A stretch of 6,366 nucleotides of DNA. Origin: Clostridium sp. (GTDB lineage Bacteria > Bacillota > Clostridia > Clostridiales > Clostridiaceae). Below, piece after piece: positions 5,536-6,366 of this stretch (the first letter of the stretch is position 1; the number at the start of each line of letters is the position of its first letter). Location of the stretch: contig DPOH01000272.1 of assembly GCA_003539755.1 (NCBI GenBank), forward strand, positions 1 to 6,366, given 5' to 3'. A program made the translations under genes and the position numbers. A model generated the notes under the pieces. The model was not told where the DNA came from, ran no database searches, and worked only from the letters and a program-made list of their open reading frames with translations.

Positions 5536-6253
5536 AAACTTCCTTGTAAGAACTACGGACTATATCACAAACTGTTTCATTTAAGATATCTAATTTTTCT
5601 TTTTTCAATTGTGTAGGATCAATTGGTGGATGAATTACTAATTCCACGTCTGCACCTTTTATTTTATTATTATTTGCTTCTAATAATTTATAAGTACCAT
5701 TTATAGTTACTGGAACTATAAGACATCCAGACTTTGTTGCAAGCTTGAAACTTCCAGCTTTAAAATCTTGAATTTGCCCTCCCTTACTTCTAGTACCTTC
5801 AGGGAATATAACCATGGAATAACCATTTTTTAATAATTTAGTTCCTTGTACTATAGCTTCAGCAGATTTTCTTAGATTACTTCTGTCCATAAAAATGCAA
5901 TTTATATATTTCATCCATGTGCTTATCATTGGCCATTTTTCTAATTCCTTTTTTGCGATGAAACCTTTTGGAACATCAATTGAACTCATTAATAAAGGAA
6001 TATCAAAATTACTTTGATGATTTGCTACAAATAATGCAGTTCTATCTTTTGGAATGTTTTCTTGTCCAACTACAGTTATTCTAGCACCTGCTAGCTTCAT
6101 AACGCTTTTTGCCCACTTTGTAGTTACTTTATGAATATAAGCATCTCTAGCTTCCATATCGCCTTTTTGGGTTAATCTGTTTATTTTAATTCTATAGAAA
6201 TTACAAAATATAAGTTTTATTATTATTACAGGATAAAATATTAAACTTCTCAT
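5534..6253 (-). CDS. plsC: 1-acyl-sn-glycerol-3-phosphate acyltransferase (PlsC type)
   Basis: This membrane-associated enzyme is expected to transfer an acyl chain to lysophosphatidic acid, giving phosphatidic acid, the precursor of membrane phospholipids. Numbered from the ATG at 6253 (239 residues), the acyltransferase motifs are present in order: I, the catalytic NHQSNFD with H79 and D84; II, around IFMDRSN with D123-R124; III, FPEGTRSKGG from residue 150, which binds the glycerol phosphate; and IV, VPVTING from about 180. A hydrophobic N-terminal segment (about residues 3-18) followed by basic residues probably anchors it to the membrane. The length is normal for bacterial PlsC. A GTG six bases further upstream (6259) is possible, but the AGGA site favours the ATG. 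It is transcribed on its own and ends in a terminator that overlaps the stop codon. Paralogous PlsC-like acyltransferases with other acceptors exist, so the exact substrate is inferred. Confidence 0.9.
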   Translation of the reverse strand: MRSLIFYPVIIIKLIFCNFYRIKINRLTQKGDMEARDAYIHKVTTKWAKSVMKLAGARITVVGQENIPKDRTALFVANHQSNFDIPLLMSSIDVPKGFIAKKELEKWPMISTWMKYINCIFMDRSNLRKSAEAIVQGTKLLKNGYSMVIFPEGTRSKGGQIQDFKAGSFKLATKSGCLIVPVTINGTYKLLEANNNKIKGADVELVIHPPIDPTQLKKEKLDILNETVCDIVRSSYKEV

Positions 6254-6262
6254 AGTCACACA

Positions 6263-6266
6263 TCCT
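6263..6266 (-). promoter_or_regulatory. Ribosome binding site that decides the plsC start
   Basis: The minus strand reads AAGGATGTGTGACTATG. The AGGA core is nine bases from the ATG at 6253 but only three from the GTG at 6259. The first spacing is normal and the second too short, so the ATG start is preferred. The ATG formed within GGATG itself is out of frame. Confidence 0.6.
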
Positions 6267-6275
6267 TAATTTATA

Positions 6276-6321
6276 ATTATATTTCATTAATTAGTATAAT
6301 ATAAATAAATTTTTTTTGAAA
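6276..6321 (-). promoter_or_regulatory. Weak candidate promoter region for plsC
   Basis: On the minus strand TATACT (6298-6293) has a poor -35 match TTTCAA (6321-6316) at 17 bases, and a perfect TATAAT (6281-6276) has no acceptable -35. A further TATAAT at 6360-6355 would need a -35 beyond the window. The true promoter cannot be chosen from these data. Confidence 0.2.
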
Positions 6322-6366
6322 GACTTGATAAAAGTTAATAATAATGGTTTATGTATTATATTTAAG

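Noticed and set aside
1..6366. An undescribed multi-gene system (defence, toxin-antitoxin, mobile or biosynthetic)
   Set aside because: Each of the five genes belongs to a known family and has separate transcription signals. No overlapping gene pairs, phage or transposase genes, CRISPR repeats or recombination sites are visible.

Overview
This window looks like an ordinary chromosomal segment of a low-GC Firmicute, most probably a Clostridium. The intergenic DNA is extremely AT-rich, codons end mostly in A or T, ribosome binding sites are AGGAGG/GAGG-like, and intrinsic terminators are A/T-flanked hairpins. The five proteins are all familiar clostridial types. Genus is inferred from composition and protein style; no database search was possible.

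Layout. Positions 1-492 are AT-rich DNA without a convincing gene. They hold a 12-bp inverted repeat and a short direct repeat near the left edge, then a promoter and a leader that can fold into a hairpin. Three plus-strand genes follow, each apparently its own transcription unit: an AGCS-family sodium/amino-acid symporter (493-1893), a stand-alone HD-domain phosphohydrolase resembling the C-terminal part of CCA-adding enzymes (2028-2651), and a divergent Hsp20/alpha-crystallin protein (2863-3513). Each is closed by a hairpin terminator, and each has a recognisable upstream promoter. Two minus-strand genes converge on them: a DEAD-box RNA helicase with a DbpA-type C-terminal RNA-binding domain (3595-5169) and a PlsC-type 1-acylglycerol-3-phosphate acyltransferase (5534-6253). 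They are separated by a 364-bp AT-rich gap carrying the acyltransferase terminator, candidate helicase promoters and a helicase leader hairpin.

How the genes relate. I see no shared pathway. The functions are nutrient uptake, possible RNA or nucleotide phosphohydrolysis, protein quality control, RNA remodelling and phospholipid synthesis, and each gene has its own start and stop signals. No mobile element, CRISPR array, tRNA, rRNA, defence cassette or biosynthetic cluster is visible, and I found no new multi-gene system. The observations most worth checking are small: the HD protein that lacks the nucleotidyltransferase head, the Phe/Asn-rich arm of the Hsp20-like protein, a bidirectional terminator built into that gene's coding end, and the structured leaders of the helicase and symporter genes.
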